Positions 46,673-59,993 of a DNA stretch of 64,000 bases are shown here, piece after piece. Origin of the DNA: Cryptomeria japonica (Eukaryota; Streptophyta; Pinopsida; Cupressales; Cupressaceae); contig NC_081412.1 in assembly GCF_030272615.1 (NCBI RefSeq), forward strand, positions 18,887,932 through 18,951,931, given 5' to 3'. The notes beneath the pieces were generated by a model, which saw nothing but the letters and a program-made list of their open reading frames with translations, searched no databases and was not told the origin of the DNA. Within the stretch, counting starts at the first letter, position 1. Each line of letters begins with the position of its first letter. The translations under genes were made by a program, and so were the position numbers.

Positions 46673-46805
46673 ATTCACTCTAACATGCTTATTTAAATCT
46701 AGATAAAAGCTCACAATGTTTCATTAAAATTTGTGGAGACAACAAGGAGGGGGGTTTTCTTATTGGTCCAAAGTAGGTACTGATGACAATACTATCCCCA
46801 ATTAT
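46673..46805 (+). repeat. 130-bp direct repeat, copy 2
   Basis: Runs from TTCACTCTAACATGC to CCCCAATTAT. It shares GACAACAAGGAGGGGGGTT and AAGTAGGTACTGATGACAAT with copy 1. Confidence 0.8.
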
Positions 46806-47194
46806 GTATGGGTTAAATTTTATGTCTGTGATTCTTCTTCTATTGATGTGTCTCTTGCTTAGTAGTTTTATGTATGTTTACTATTGATTAGGTTCTTGTT
46901 TTTTTTTAACTTGAGTTCACTTATACTTAAAGGGTGATCCTTTCTACCACCACTTCTTTTTTGTAAATAATATATCATTTATGTCTTTCATCAATAACTT
47001 TTTGTTTTTTCTTTATTCATAAAGAAGTATTTCAACTTGACCTTACTAAAAGAGTCAAGCAATTACATCCATAGCATCTATTTATGTGTCATCTAATTTT
47101 CATATCAAATTATCCATTACAACTTTAAGAGATACAAATAGTAACTATTAAAAATATATACTTCTTTATTTACTCTTATTTTAAGTTTATGTTT

Positions 47195-47302
47195 AGTGTA
47201 CATATATATACATGTTTATACATTAATATATATACACACATATATACATATATACAAACATATATATACATATATACATACATATATAAAAATACACACA
47301 TA
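47195..47302 (+). repeat. TA-rich microsatellite
   Basis: Interrupted runs of TATATACA and ACATATATA make up about 110 bases. There is no unit of constant length. Confidence 0.8.
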
Positions 47303-47839
47303 ACTATAGAGATGCTAACTAAGAAAGAGAAAAGTTGATTCGAAGGCTTCGATAGTCATTAGTTAAAAAATTTAATTCAAGTTGTATTTGAGGAATTAAG
47401 AGAGTGAAAAATAAGAAATATATAACAAATTTATTTTCACCTAATTCTTGGTTTCATGAGAAATGCTTAATTGCAAGAAGAAATTTAAAAGAAACAAAAA
47501 TAAAAAAACACAAATATTAAAGTTTTACCTAGGTAGATTTTAAAATAGAAAAAAATGATTTCATAAACACTGGGTGTGAAGAATCAATGTACCTTGGAAA
47601 GAATAATACCAAATTATTTTGAAAGGAATTTCAACCAAGAGAGAATCAAACCAAAAATAACATTATATCAAATTAACTGTTTGAATATGCAAGACAACTC
47701 TAGGAGAAAGAATTAGAGGTTGACCCTACCTTGGTAAACACCAAAGAAAAAAATTTCACCATGCAAGAGGTTGACACAAGTATTAATAAATTGGGTGATG
47801 AAAAAGAAAAAGACTAGACCAAATTTCAAGAATAGTATC

Positions 47840-48995
47840 TGTCGTGAGTGTGAAGTAGGGTACCTGCAACTGCAACACAAACACTCAATAGATCATTACA
47901 AGAATGGTTATCAAAGTGAAATCAAATGAAAGATAAACCATGGCAAAGCAACCTATCACCTCCTAAGAGATGCATGTGTGGATTTTCTCTCAGATCTAGA
48001 TGAGCAACCCCAGTGACTTGACTACACCAAGACGGAGGATTTAAAATGATATGATGTGCAAGCTAGATGAATGTATGATTATGCTATATTGATCCAAGAA
48101 GCTAATTATGCTAATGATATGCATGATTATCCTAAATGATGATGCCATTAAGCTAGATGAGAGATTGATTATGCTATATGATTAAACAATTATGCTAGAA
48201 GATGATCAAATTAAGCTAGATCTAAGATGCAATAAATAATAACAATGCTAAACTAGAATGCTAGAAATGATATGCCTATAATAACAATGCTTGAGATGGG
48301 ATCCTTTGTGCTCCAATATGGGGGATATTTATAGGATTTCCAAGGCCAAGGGTGAGGTGGAAAGAATCAATGATCAAGATTGAATCTGAAGATATCAAGG
48401 GTCAAATTGGAGGAGGTTAGAGGAGAGGTTGGAGGGAGGGACACTTGTCATCTATATGGTGACAAGTGTCAAGGAATCTTTCTCACAAGAGGGCAAGTGT
48501 CTAAGGGAGGAGACATGTGGAAAAAGGTCCATGTGTCTCAAGGGGAGAATATCCAGCCCATAGGAGGTTAGGATAAGGAGGTTAAGATGTGCAAGATAGG
48601 ATAGGGTTAGTTAAACCCAGGATTAGGTGGAATGGGTTAGGTTAGGGGGTGGTTAGGTTAGGTGGTTAGAAGTTAGGAGGCATGTGGGGAATTTGAATTT
48701 AAAAATTCAAATAATAGGAAAAGGCTAATTAACTTTCAACAAACTCATAAATTGATTTGTTTTAATTAATTAGGGGATTAGAAGAAATGAATGGGGGAGG
48801 ATTAATCAATTTAGATAAATTAATCAAAGGGGACTATTGAAATGAACTTAATGAATAAGTCCTTAGATTTATTGATAAGTAGATGAATGGGGAATTAATC
48901 AAATTGCTAGTGAATTCCAATAAATTGGAAAGGGGGATTAATTAAATACTTGCTTATTTAATTAATTATCTTCAGACCATTTTTAGGTGTATACA
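47840..48995 (-). repeat. Element F 3' LTR (left)
   Basis: TGTCGTGAGTG to TAGGTGTATACA on the plus strand. It contains an 11-bp perfect inverted repeat (48440-48450 and 48460-48470), repeated ATTATGCTA phrases (about 48070-48240) and a GGTTAGG-rich stretch that is longer here than in the right LTR. Confidence 0.9.
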
Positions 48996-49009
48996 TTTTT
49001 CCCCTCTTT
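48996..49009 (-). other. Element F polypurine tract
   Basis: The minus strand reads AAAGAGGGGAAAAA immediately before the LTR start TGTATAC. Confidence 0.8.
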
Positions 49010-50780
49010 GAAGCAAGGTGTGATGACGCGTTGATTCAAAGAATAATCTCAATTTGATGATGTTGATGTGATATTGGTTCGATAGGATGCCCCAGCCATT
49101 GATTGCTAAATTGTGATACGATGATGCCCCCTCGGGAGATCAATTGAGATAATTAACTTTTGGAGTTTTTGGATCTTTGTGAAATTGATTTCCCGATAGA
49201 TTATTGGATGATTCCTACAACTGTGGTTGATGAAAGTGTGAGTTCTTAAATCACTTTGATGTGGTTCTTGATGTGATGATTGATAGAGTTTGATTGAATT
49301 GATAAGATTGATTAGATTGATGAGATTGAGATCAAGTCTAGTTTCAGGAATGACACCTCCTGTACAAGACAAAGATGATCAAAGCATCTGGTTTTAGGAA
49401 TGATATACCTTGTATAAGACTTGATCAAAACGTATGGTTCCAGGAAAGATACATATTGTATAAGACATGATAGAATGGATCAGATGAGATGGATTGATAG
49501 AATTGATAAGATTTATTGGATAAAGAACTGACATTTTGTTGATATCCTGTTGTAGGAAGATTTAGATGCACTGATGTTGGTGCATTTGGCGGAATAACAT
49601 AAGATTCACTTTGGGTCGACAACATCTGGAGAGAGATGAGTCATCATTTTGATCATGTATACACCTATGATGATACATTAATGCTTCCTGTGATAGATTT
49701 GGCCTTGGATAAGATGAGATTTTGTGATCCTATGCAAGAATGAAAAGCGAGCTAAATGCAAATGCAAATGCAATGTTGCGATCGGACCAGTCATTGGGTT
49801 ATTGCTTTGTGTCATCATTGAGCTTTTTAAAATATGGGAAGTGAGTGCAAAGATTGATGGTATAATTGGACCATGATGACTTGAGCACCACTTTTCTGGA
49901 TTTTGATATTGCAAGTTAGCACAAGCATCAAGGTATAATTGAACCAAGATGACCTGAGTGTTGCTTGTGTAAAACAGGAAGTATTAACCATTTCTATATG
50001 CAAATTGGAAATGTCTTCGATGATACTCCAATAATCATGTACTAAGACAAATTTACACATATTAATGATTAATTTACAGACAGTAGACAAGAAAAATTTC
50101 ATGTTCCTTCCTTGTTTCTCCAGTCAGAGACATCTTGGAATCACTCAAAAATCATGATAGCAAAAATCAAGATATAAAAGTTGAACCATTATTGTCAAAG
50201 TGTTAAAATCATTAGTCAAATGATATCATCCATTGAAAAAGTGTGTGATGTGCTTAGACTGATATGTGATGATGGTTGATAAGTTTGATCTCGTGTTCAA
50301 CATTGGATGTGTCTAAGTTTTCGCTTGACAAGTTCTGGCTAACTGTTGTTCTACCTATTGGATTAAGCTCAATACATTCAAAAATTCTGCCCCCAACTAG
50401 GTGTAGGATTTTTTCCCCCAGCCTAGAAACAAATTTAGTATGTAGCCAATGATCCAAACCATGGTGAGAAATCACCTGCGAAGCCTGCATATGTACAAAG
50501 GCTAATTTAAGGATATGGACAACGCTTATGGAAATGAATGCAAATGGAAGGATGCATGAACTAATAGATGGAAGAGCTAGCTGACAGATTGTGCGCATTG
50601 CCAGGTTTTCACCATCTATTTTTATTGCACTTTTTCTCATATTTGATTTTTTTTTCATTTTCACTATTTTCATTGTTTTTGTATTTTTCTGCTTTTTCAC
50701 TATTTTTGAATTTTCTGCTTTTTCACTATTTTTGAATTTTCTGCTTTTAAACATAAAACTTTTTCAAATGCATACTATTG
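49010..50780 (-). other. Element F region between integrase and 3' LTR
   Basis: About 1.8 kb without a recognisable coding region. It holds a 26-bp tandem repeat at 50685-50750 (TTCTGC at 50687, 50713 and 50739) just after the pol end, and loosely repeated phrases such as AGGAATGATA-CTTGTATAAGAC near 49340-49470. Extra non-coding sequence at this place is known in Tat-type gypsy elements. Confidence 0.5.
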
Positions 50781-50794
50781 ATGGGTTCCTCGAT

Positions 50795-53700
50795 CTAATC
50801 CCCATCTAGCATTGATAGCTGATAGGATCTTGACCCAAATGTTGCTATGACTACAAATGGACTCAACCAATTTGGTTCAAACTTCCCTTTCTTTTCTCGA
50901 CCTGACTGGTCGCGTGGATTTTCCTTTAGTACTAGTTCTCCAACTTGAAAGGCTCTTGTTTTGACCTTGTGATTATAACTTTGACACATTCTTTGCTGAT
51001 ATACCTTCAAATGATCGAAGGCATTTTGTCATTTTTCATGGATCAATTCTAGCTCTTGTAATTTGGATACTCTATGTTCTTCATCTGGGATAAGACCTTT
51101 TAATGATACACGCAGAGAAGGTATTTATACTTCTATTGGAAGTATTGCTTCTGATCCATAGACAAGAGAGAAAGGTGTGGCTCATGTTGGTGTGCAGATA
51201 CTAGTATGATAGGCCCATAGAGCAGGGTTTAATTGAACATGCCAATCTCTGCCAGCATCATTTACTGTCTTTTTGAGAATTTTCAAGATTGTTTTGTTTG
51301 ATGCTTTTGCCTCTCCATTCCCTTGTGGAAAGTAGGGTGTGGAGAATCTATTTTGGATCTGAAATTTCTCACAAATCTCTTGTACATCCTGATTCTTGAA
51401 TGGTCACCCATTATCAGTGATAATGGTCATGGGTATGCCATAGTGACATATGATGTAGATCAAGATAAATACAACAATTTGCTTGCCTGTGATATTTTTG
51501 AGAGGTACTGCCTCAATCCATTTTATGAAATTTTTTGTAGCTACAAGGATGAATTTGTGACCATTGGATGAAGAAGGATTTATCTTCCCTACTAGATCAA
51601 GACCCCATTGGTAGAAAGGCCAAGATGTTGCCAAAGCATGAAGCTCTTGTGCTGGTGCATGAATTAAATTTCCATGGATCTGACATTGTTTGCATGTTTT
51701 AGCTATCTAAAAAGAATCTTGTTCCATAGTTGGCCAATAATAGCCCAAGCGTATGAGTTTTTTCGAAAGGGTAAGACCACTTGAATGAGTGCCACAAATG
51801 TTGTCATGGACTTCATTTAAGGCCTTCTCAGATTCTTCTTGCTCGAGACATCTTAAGAGAGTAGCGTCCAGACCTCGTTTAAAAAGGGTATCCGAAACAA
51901 GCGTATAATGGGAAGATTGGCAAATAAAATTTCTCTTTTGGTTCTTTGACAAGTCCACGGGGAGGGTGTTATCACTCAGGTATGTATAAATTTGGCCATA
52001 GTGAGAGGAATCACGCCCAACAAGGTGACAGATAATTTGGGAATCAAGATAATTGTGTGCAGGGTAAAACGACTCTTCCACCAAGAATTTGTAATGCTCT
52101 TGATTTTCCTGTGTCTAAAGTAGAGAAGCAAGTGTTGCCATGGCGTCTGCTACTTTATTGTCATTTCTCAGAATCTTCTCAAAAGTGATTTCTACAAAAT
52201 ATTTCTTGAACTCATCCACCATATTTTTATAAGGCGTTAGCTTTTCATCCTATGTTTGATAATCATCATTGATTTGATTGATGACAAGCTGAGAGTCTTC
52301 AAAAACCTGTAGTTGTGTGATGTTCCATTCTATGGCCATCTTGATTCCTATGACCAAAGCTTCATATTTTGTTGTATTGTTGGTGCATAGAAAACTCAAT
52401 TTATATACCTTTGGAATTGTGTGACCTTGCAGTGTGATGAATAGAATGCCTACTCCTGATCCATTTTGGGTGTATGAACCATCAAAATACAACTGCCATG
52501 TTATTTTGGTGACTGAGAGTATATCCGCATCTGGAAATTCAATGTTTAAAGGATGATCATCTTGAAGTGGTGCCTCTACTAGCTAGTCTACAATGACTTG
52601 TCCCTTGATAGCTTTCCTATCCACATATTCAATATCAAATTCGCTCAGTATCATGATCAATTTGGCTAATCTTCCTCTTAATATCGCATTACCGAGAAAA
52701 TACTTTAATGGATCTATTTTGGCAATCAGTTTGATGAGGTGAGTTAGTAGATAGTGTCACAACTTTTGAGAAGCAAATACTACTGCTAAGCATGCTTTTT
52801 CTATTGGTGAATAATTGAGCTCGTATCCTACTAATGTTCTGTTGATGTAGTAAATGTCTCATTCTTTTCCTTCATTATCCTATTGTATGATCAAAACTCC
52901 TAATGATACTTATGTGGCTAATACATATAGTAACAACAACTTTCCTTGAATTGGTGACATTAGGACTGGTGGTTGCATTAGATATTCCTTAATCTTGTTG
53001 AATGCTTCTTCACATTGATTGTCCCATTTGAAATGAACATTCTTGTGTAATAGATGTGTAAATGGTTGACATTTATCTGCCACCTATGCAACAAATCTTC
53101 TAATTGACTACAGTCTTCCTTGGAGAGACTTGAGTTGACTGATATTTTTGGGGGATGCCATTTCCATGATTGCTTTAACTTTAGTTGGATCTACTTCTAT
53201 ACCTCTAGCTGAAACAATATATCCAAATAGCTTACCTAAAATGACACCAAAGGCACATATCTTAGGATTGAGCCTTAGCTTGTACTATTCTAGCCAGTCA
53301 AAGATCTTTTCTAGTATTTCCAAATGTTCTTCTTTGTTGTATGATTTTGCTAGTATGTCATCCACATAGCCTTCCATGAATGTATGCATCATGTCATGGA
53401 ATATCGTTGTCATGGCTCTCTGGTATGTAGTGCCCACATTATTTAGTCCAAATGGCATGACATTCCAATAGAAAGTGCCCCATGGACATGTGAAGGCTAT
53501 CTTTTCATGATATTCAGGTGCTATTTTAATTTGATTATATCCAAACAAACCATCCATTAGAGAAAACATGAAATGTCCAACGATTAGATTGACAATAATG
53601 TCAATAATCGGTAAGGAAACTCATCCTTTGGACATGCATTATTAAGATCTCTGAAGTCTGTGCATACTCTTATACTTTTGTCGAGTTTAGAAACTAGAAC

Positions 53701-53913
53701 AATGTTTGATATTCATTGAGGATATGTTATAGGTCTGATGAATCCCATATCCAGTAATTTCTTCAGTTTTTCTTTCACAAGGAGAGCTATATGAGGATGC
53801 ATCTTTCTCAATTTCTTTTTTACTGGTTTAGCTCCTAGAATGACATTCAGGTGATGCATTATAAGATCTAGATCCAACCCTGGCATGTCTAGATATGACC
53901 AGGCAAAATTCAT
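50795..53913 (-). pseudogene. Element F pol: RT, two RNase H segments, integrase
   Basis: From about 53610 to 50795 one frame holds the domains with only in-frame stops. RT has FSLMDGLFGYNQIKI, MPFGLNNVGTTYQRAM and GYVDDILAKS. A first RNase H follows with LKYFLGNAILRGRLAKLIM near 52690. A second RNase H has YFDGSYTQNGSGVGILF, KYEALVIGIKMAIE and EDSQLVINQI. Integrase has a zinc-binding segment (CGTHSSGLTLSKKLIRLGYYW, CKQC), catalytic D (GLDLVGKI), D (ITDNG) and E (FPQGNGEAKASNK), and a C-terminal VGELVLKENP. RT's first part (53913-53620; VKEKLKKLLDMGFIRPITYP) is in another frame, joined by an apparent one-base loss near 53615. At least ten stops are present. Confidence 0.9.
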
Positions 53914-55745
53914 TTGTCATCTTTTAAAAAAATCTAGATATTTCTGCTTTTCTTGTTCTGATAGAGAGGTTGATGGATGTAGAATCTTTGGTTCTCTATT
54001 GTCCCCATGTCAACTACCTTTGTTAGTTCGATCAATATGGATGACCTTTCTTGATAGTATTTGGGTAAGGTACCAAATCTCCCATCTTCTGGCACCTCGA
54101 GGAGGTTTTAACCATTAGATGTGTCCTTTCTTTTTACTTTTTCTTGGTCTAATGTTGCCAATAAATGGTTTTCAACAGTAGACCCGATATTGTTTTCTTT
54201 ATTTTCACTTTTGTGATTGGGATATTCGGCACCCACTTGACTGGAAGATGTGTTGTTGAAATCCTTGGTGAAAGTTGTTGCGGGTTCAAGATGGATTTGA
54301 GATAAGGGGTCCTCAGGTTGAGATTCTTCAAAGGTATTAAGGGTCATGATAGAGATGTCAAAGTTTTCAATATGTATTTCAATGTCTAGAACAATACTCT
54401 TGTCAGAATGACCTCTTGCAAGTAGCTCTTGATCGTCCTCGATTAAGTCTAAGTAAATCGAATGTGATTCTAATTCAAGTGGGCTAGTTCCTAACATTTG
54501 TCCTGCATATGCATGAACTACATCAACACCTACATCTTCTTCCAAGAAATTTTCTTCAGCTGATTGTTCAGGAATGATAGGAATCCCATTCCCATTCATT
54601 AGAATCTGTCTCACTTGTAGCTTGCAATCTACGAATTTGTTCATATAGCGTTTGATTTGTTTCTTCCGTTTTTCTTGCTATATCTTTTCTTCTCTTATAT
54701 TCAGCTTCCTCTGGGATGATATTGAGTTTTGTCAACCTTGCTATCAGCTATCCTTGATTTGTACTAGCTTCTTGTCTATTTTGATTAGGAGTTAACTCTT
54801 CTTGGGAAGTGCCTTTAGTTTGTTTTTCCTATTGATTAGAAGCTTTCTTCTTTTGCCATTTTATGTTTGCTTGTTCTCGTTGTTTGGCAGATTTTCTTCC
54901 CTTTCAATTTAAAGTTGCTCTTGTATGTTATCACATTTATCTTTTTGTTTCCTAGAAGATGTGTCCTCTTGTAGAGTAACTTGTCCATACCTAGAAGCCC
55001 AATTTGTCTGTAGCCTATTAAGTATGAGGTTGTATGGGTTCTGAGATACCTTCTTTTATTTTTCCTACAGAACCTATTCCAGTGTATCCCATTTTTTGAA
55101 GGATGTTAAATCCTTTTCCATATTTTTTTGTGGGTATTCTGACATTGTTGATTTTTTGTTGAACTTCTTCATTCTTATATAGCCACTATAGCACATCTTT
55201 GTCTGTTGTTTCCTCGGATAATGTCCCAACACTAATAAATGCTCCATCAAATATTGGAAGAGAATTTACAACTGGTTGTTGTTTTGAGTTTGATGGCTTA
55301 CCATAAGATTTAGGAGAAAGTGGTAACTATGACAGTGAATATTCTTCGTTCCCTCGATCTATTAGCTACATTTGTTTTTCATGCTTGACAAAATTGAGCC
55401 AAATGATTTTTCCTTGGATTGTGTGTTTGAAGATGATGCCTCCCTATTATGAGGAACAATGACCTCTTGAGCCGATTTTAGATTACTACAGTACTAGAAT
55501 GGATTTGAGTCTACTGAGATCATGATTTCTTGCCCATTATATGGAAACTTTAGGCACTGATGATATGTTGATGGAATAGCTTGTATGTCATGTTTCCATG
55601 GTCTTCCCAAGAGTATGTTGTATGATAGATCCGAGTCTAGGACTTGGCATGTGTCTTTCTACAAAGGTCCCACTCTGATGGGTAATACCACAATTCCTTT
55701 GGAGGAACGCTCTTCTTCATCATATGTTTTGATTGTGATATTTTT
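53914..55745 (-). pseudogene. Element F protease-RT spacer with G-patch-like motif
   Basis: The minus strand reads LSYNILLGRPWKHDIQAIPST near 55630-55565, the end of the retropepsin, and GFNILQKMGYTGIGSVGKIKEGI near 55112-55042, a G-patch-like glycine motif. An acidic 178-codon piece (54644-54108) precedes RT. The same order occurs in element D. Stops are frequent and more than one frame is used. Confidence 0.65.
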
Positions 55746-56003
55746 CTAGGGATCAACTACATCTTTAGAATAACCTAAAGCACAAACAAGACTTAATGAG
55801 CAAATGTTTAAGACAACTCCCCCATCTATTAGGACACATTTAAGGCACGTCTTATGAATGAGGAATTCAATATGCAAGGGAGAGTTATGGGGATGTTGTA
55901 AGGACATGTCATCTTCTTCTGTGAATGATAAGCAATGAGGGGTTGTCAGGTGTTCCATCATGGTTTGGAATTGATCTACATCAAGATCTTTGGACAAAGT
56001 CAT
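55746..56003 (-). pseudogene. Element F retropepsin N-terminal part
   Basis: An 85-codon piece reads CVLIDGGVVLNICSLSLVCALGYSKDVVDP in short segments typical of plant gypsy proteases, where the active-site triplet is often DGG. It ends in a stop at 55748-55746, and the flap-to-C-terminal part continues below. Confidence 0.8.
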
Positions 56004-56110
56004 ATCTACTAATGCTCTTTCTAGAATTTATTTGTGTGCAGGTGAAAGTCTTAAAAGTTCTAAGATGGATATTTGTGTGGGAGTTTCTGTAGTTGATCCA
56101 CTAGACTGTA

Positions 56111-57876
56111 TTATTTTGAAGGGGATGACGTGCTAGTTGTAGGCCCTAACAAAAAAACTTTGGCTTTGCTTCTTGTGATAGCATGAGCGAGTTCTTGTTG
56201 TTTTTCTTTAACCATAATCACATTTACCACATTGTCATATGCATGGGCATAGTTCACCTTTTCTTTACCCTTATCATTATGTGTTGCTGAGGATTCACCC
56301 TTCTCATAGTTAAGAAGCAGAGTTTTGAAAGTTGTATGTGATTCATTTGTCATATGTCTATCTACGGTTATTACACCATTATCAATAAAATCTTGGATGA
56401 CATGTTTCAATCGCTGACAATTATCTATCCGATGTCCTTTGTTTCGATGAAAATTGCAATAACGATTATATTTCCGCCACAAAGGTTTCACTTGGGGTTA
56501 GAAACTTCTTCCTTTTGACAAGGTAGTCAACTTGTTTGTGAGAAGCGTCTTTAATCCTGATCCAAGTGGTTCAAAAATGTTTGTAAATTTCCTACGAAAT
56601 AAATTGTTGAAAGTTGATTTGTGGTGATTGTTGTTTTGTTGAGCCGCTGCTGAGTGATTGGATAAATTGAAAACCAGTTGCTTTGATTTCACATTATTGT
56701 TATCAACTATCCCATCATTGACGACATTTTTATTTATGTTCCAAAATTTGGGCTTATCATTGTTGTTTGGAGGATTAACTCCTTCTTTGCATAGCTTCAA
56801 CTCGCCCTTCTTTATCATGGCTTCCTCCATCATGATTCCATTATCAATCATCTGTTCCAAAATTTGATGACATTTCATTTTTAGATGATAGCTCATTTGT
56901 TCATTTAGGTTATCAATGAATATGTCCATTTTCTCATAATTTGGCACCGTACGAGGATATCGTGAAGCTAACCGTCTCCATCTCTGTAGAAATGTCATGA
57001 AAGGCTCTCCAATCTTTTGTTTGGTATTACACAGGTCTAGCATTGTGACCTCATGTTGTATGTTATAAGAGTATTGTGAAATAAACTTATCCACCAATTC
57101 TATGAATGATCTAATTCCAGGTGGAAGTTTGGAGAACCATTCCATAGCTAGTCCACTTAAGCTCTTTGGAAATAATCTCATCAGGTATGTATCCTCATCT
57201 GCAAACTCCATACTCATCGTGCAAAATTCTCTTATATGGTCTTGGGGATCAGTGCTTCTATTATATTTGTCATATATAGGAGTTTCACAACCTGTAGGAA
57301 ATGGTATCATGTTTAGATTTATGTCGAATGGGTAAGGATAGATCTCTTGAAGTGAGTATCTTCTAACAATTCCTCTCTGCATATCTTGAATTTTTGTTTG
57401 CAGCATTTGTATTTGTTGTGTAAGAGCTATGAGAGGATTATCAACATGATTTATTCTTGCATAACCATGAATTTTCATTCTAGTATGATCTTGGTCTCTT
57501 CTCATATCATCCCGACTCTTTCTTGTGCCCTCATTAGATTTGGCATTGTTGTGAATTTCTATGTCATCCTTTTTTGGAACGGAAGTTTCCTCATTAGTTC
57601 TTGTGTTATCAGGAATTGATGTGTCATCCTTTTTGTGACCAAAACTCTCCTCGTGTTGTTGTTATTATGGAAAGGGTCACTTCTCCTTTGTCCTAAATTG
57701 CTCACAACAAAATCTTAGGGGAGTGTAGCACCAGATTTTGCTAACATTAGGAAGTATTTTTCTTTTTCTCCCTCCAATATTTTCTCCAAAAATTTATGGA
57801 ATTTAGGATCTTGTTTGATTTCTCTAATATGTTGATCTGTTATGTCTTCTTCTTGTATTTCGCTTCGGTATGCCAT
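56111..57876 (-). pseudogene. Element F gag
   Basis: A likely start is MAYRSEIQEEDITD at 57876. One frame change near 57650 leads to the main gag piece (57505-56498), which has the Retrotrans_gag pattern: STDPQDHIREFCTMSM, AMEWFSKLPPGIRSF, FISQYSYNIQHEVTMLDLCN and FLQRWRRLASRYPR. After a stop at 56498 the same frame continues (56491-56111) with CNFHRNKGHRIDNCQRLK, a degenerate zinc-knuckle-like motif common in this gypsy group. The protein would coat the element RNA in the cytoplasm. Confidence 0.85.
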
Positions 57877-59972
57877 GTTCCTATGATCTTCAGTCCTTTC
57901 AAATGTTTCTATTCCTATTTTTGCTCTCTAGTTAAAATGGGCATACACGTGTGTTGAATGTTGTGCAGAGAATCGAGTGTCTAAAAGGTGTTTCGATAAG
58001 TGACCAACTGTCAACATAGATATGATAGAGTGATATGACACGAAAAGATAATTCAAGTATTTGTAAATTTGTAAGTTTTTCGATCTTAGGTTGGAGTGCA
58101 ATGTAGATTTTGATAAGACCAAGTCCAATAGGAACGATATATCCTATGATATGGGATGAGGTTATCCTTATCAAATGTTGTAGTTTCATGATAAAGGATG
58201 ATAGATCCTAATGAGAAACTATGTTTTGAGTGATCAATTTATCAAAGAAGGTGATAATGCACTTTGAAATGTTAGATCTTGAACTTGTTGAAGATGAATA
58301 CTTGAAAATCTTGGGTTGTCTAGTTCTAGAATCCATTTTGACAGAAGATTACTTAACCGAGTGAACCAAGAAGACAACCTAAGAACAATATGATAGATAT
58401 CAGGTGTATAAGCTCACTGTAAATTAACCAAGGAAACATGATAGATCTGGAAAACACATGCAAGAAGATAGCTTTGGACTGACAAAGACAAAACCTTGTA
58501 TGATAGTTTAATAAGCTCCAGACGACAATTTAGACAGTCCCATATGATAAAGACATAACCTTGTATGAAAATTTAGGAGAAACCATATGACAAACCGATA
58601 ACAAATAACCTTTGTTGATCTAACTTGTATGATAATTTAGACAGAACAAAATGATGAACTAGGTTTCTCATACGACAAACTAGGAAACTCGTATGACTTA
58701 TGACAGAGCAGAGACAAATTTTTGACTTTGATAGATTTTTGACCAATGATGTTTTATGTTTTGGTTATGTTTTCTAGTTTTAGATGTTTCAGTTTCAATG
58801 CCAAGGATGAAAACACAACAAACACTCAATATGATAAGTGACCTCAAGCACAACATGCTAAATCCTAAGGAAGTTGGCTAAGAGAGAAAACCTTTGCTTG
58901 CAAACTTAAGTACATATCAAATAGCTAATCAGAATACAGCTGCTGAGTCTCATGCAATGGATTCTCAACACCATATTATTTGACTCCAAATGCTAATAGG
59001 GGTACAATATGGCAAGTGTCATGGGAGAGTTACTATCTCTCTTGCACAAAGATTATCCCCCTTTTGAAGGTGAACTGGGTAGCTTCTATCTTAGTGTTCT
59101 TAGTAAGATTTTTCATTTGGAATTACCCCTTGCAGTCGTGCAAGCATGATTTAGACACATAGCCCAACAATGTACCGAAACAAGAAGTAGTCATGCAAGC
59201 GTGATTGAGACCGCAAGGCCCTACAAAATGCTCGATATGAGAGATCTCAAAAGAGAAAACTTAAATAATCCCATCTTCCGAGACTTTAACCCCGAGAGGC
59301 CTATTTTTTAGAGTGAGTTGGAAATATTAGGCCTAGTTGTACTCACTTGGGTCATTCTCATAGGGTGATTACCTTTTCCCACTATGACAAGTCCACTAAA
59401 GGTATTGAAATCTCAAACTAGAAGCGCTTCAAGTGTCGGGGTTTTTGATTGTCCATACGGACAAGAGCATACTCTCCTACCTTTTAGACAATTTCTAAAG
59501 CATAGAAAACAAGATTCTTCATTTACCAATAGCAAATTAAGTGTTCCTAGAAAACTTTAAGAAGACATAAAGTTTGGTTGATTTTCCTTAGGAAACCTGC
59601 AAAACCAATATATTAGTAATCATGTTTTGAGCGATTGAATTTTTTTGGAAAGCGTAATCTTGGACAAACGTTCTGCAAAAACCAGTTAGGCTACTAGAAA
59701 ACTCACCAAAAAAATAGGGTTAGCATTAGTAATAGCCAATTTTAAGCAAAAAAAAACCCTAAAATGAACTTTGTTTATGAAAAGACAAAAATAGAAACTC
59801 GTACGAGTTTTATCACCTAGCAGTACGAATATTCTCACATACCCATACGAGTGCACAAAAAAACTCATATGGTACTGCAAAGGTACTCGTACAAGATTCT
59901 GAAGATAGTACGACCAAAGATCTGTGAGATTGAAGATTTGAAGATGCAAGAGGCCAAGAAATGAGATTTTCG
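57877..59972 (-). other. Element F 5' leader
   Basis: A 2.1-kb untranslated leader. It has several loosely repeated phrases like CTTGTATGATAATTTAGACAG (about 58490-58700) and, near the PBS, repeats of ACGAGT and GTACGA (about 59800-59890). No coding is recognised. Confidence 0.55.
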
Positions 59973-59991
59973 GCCCCATGTTGGGCGCCAA
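59973..59991 (-). other. Element F primer binding site
   Basis: The minus strand reads TTGGCGCCCAACATGGGG two bases inside the 5' LTR. TGGCGCC sites of this type are usual in plant gypsy elements. Confidence 0.85.
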
Positions 59992-59993
59992 AA

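Larger units (their letters stand above)
44572..47834. other. AT-rich gap with fragments of old repeats
   Basis: No gene is visible. The gap holds a possible LINE-like tail (45150-45800), a pair of 130-bp direct repeats (46076-46206 and 46673-46805), a TA-rich microsatellite (about 47195-47302) and the left target duplication of F. The rest is AT-rich sequence in which I see nothing. Confidence 0.5.
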
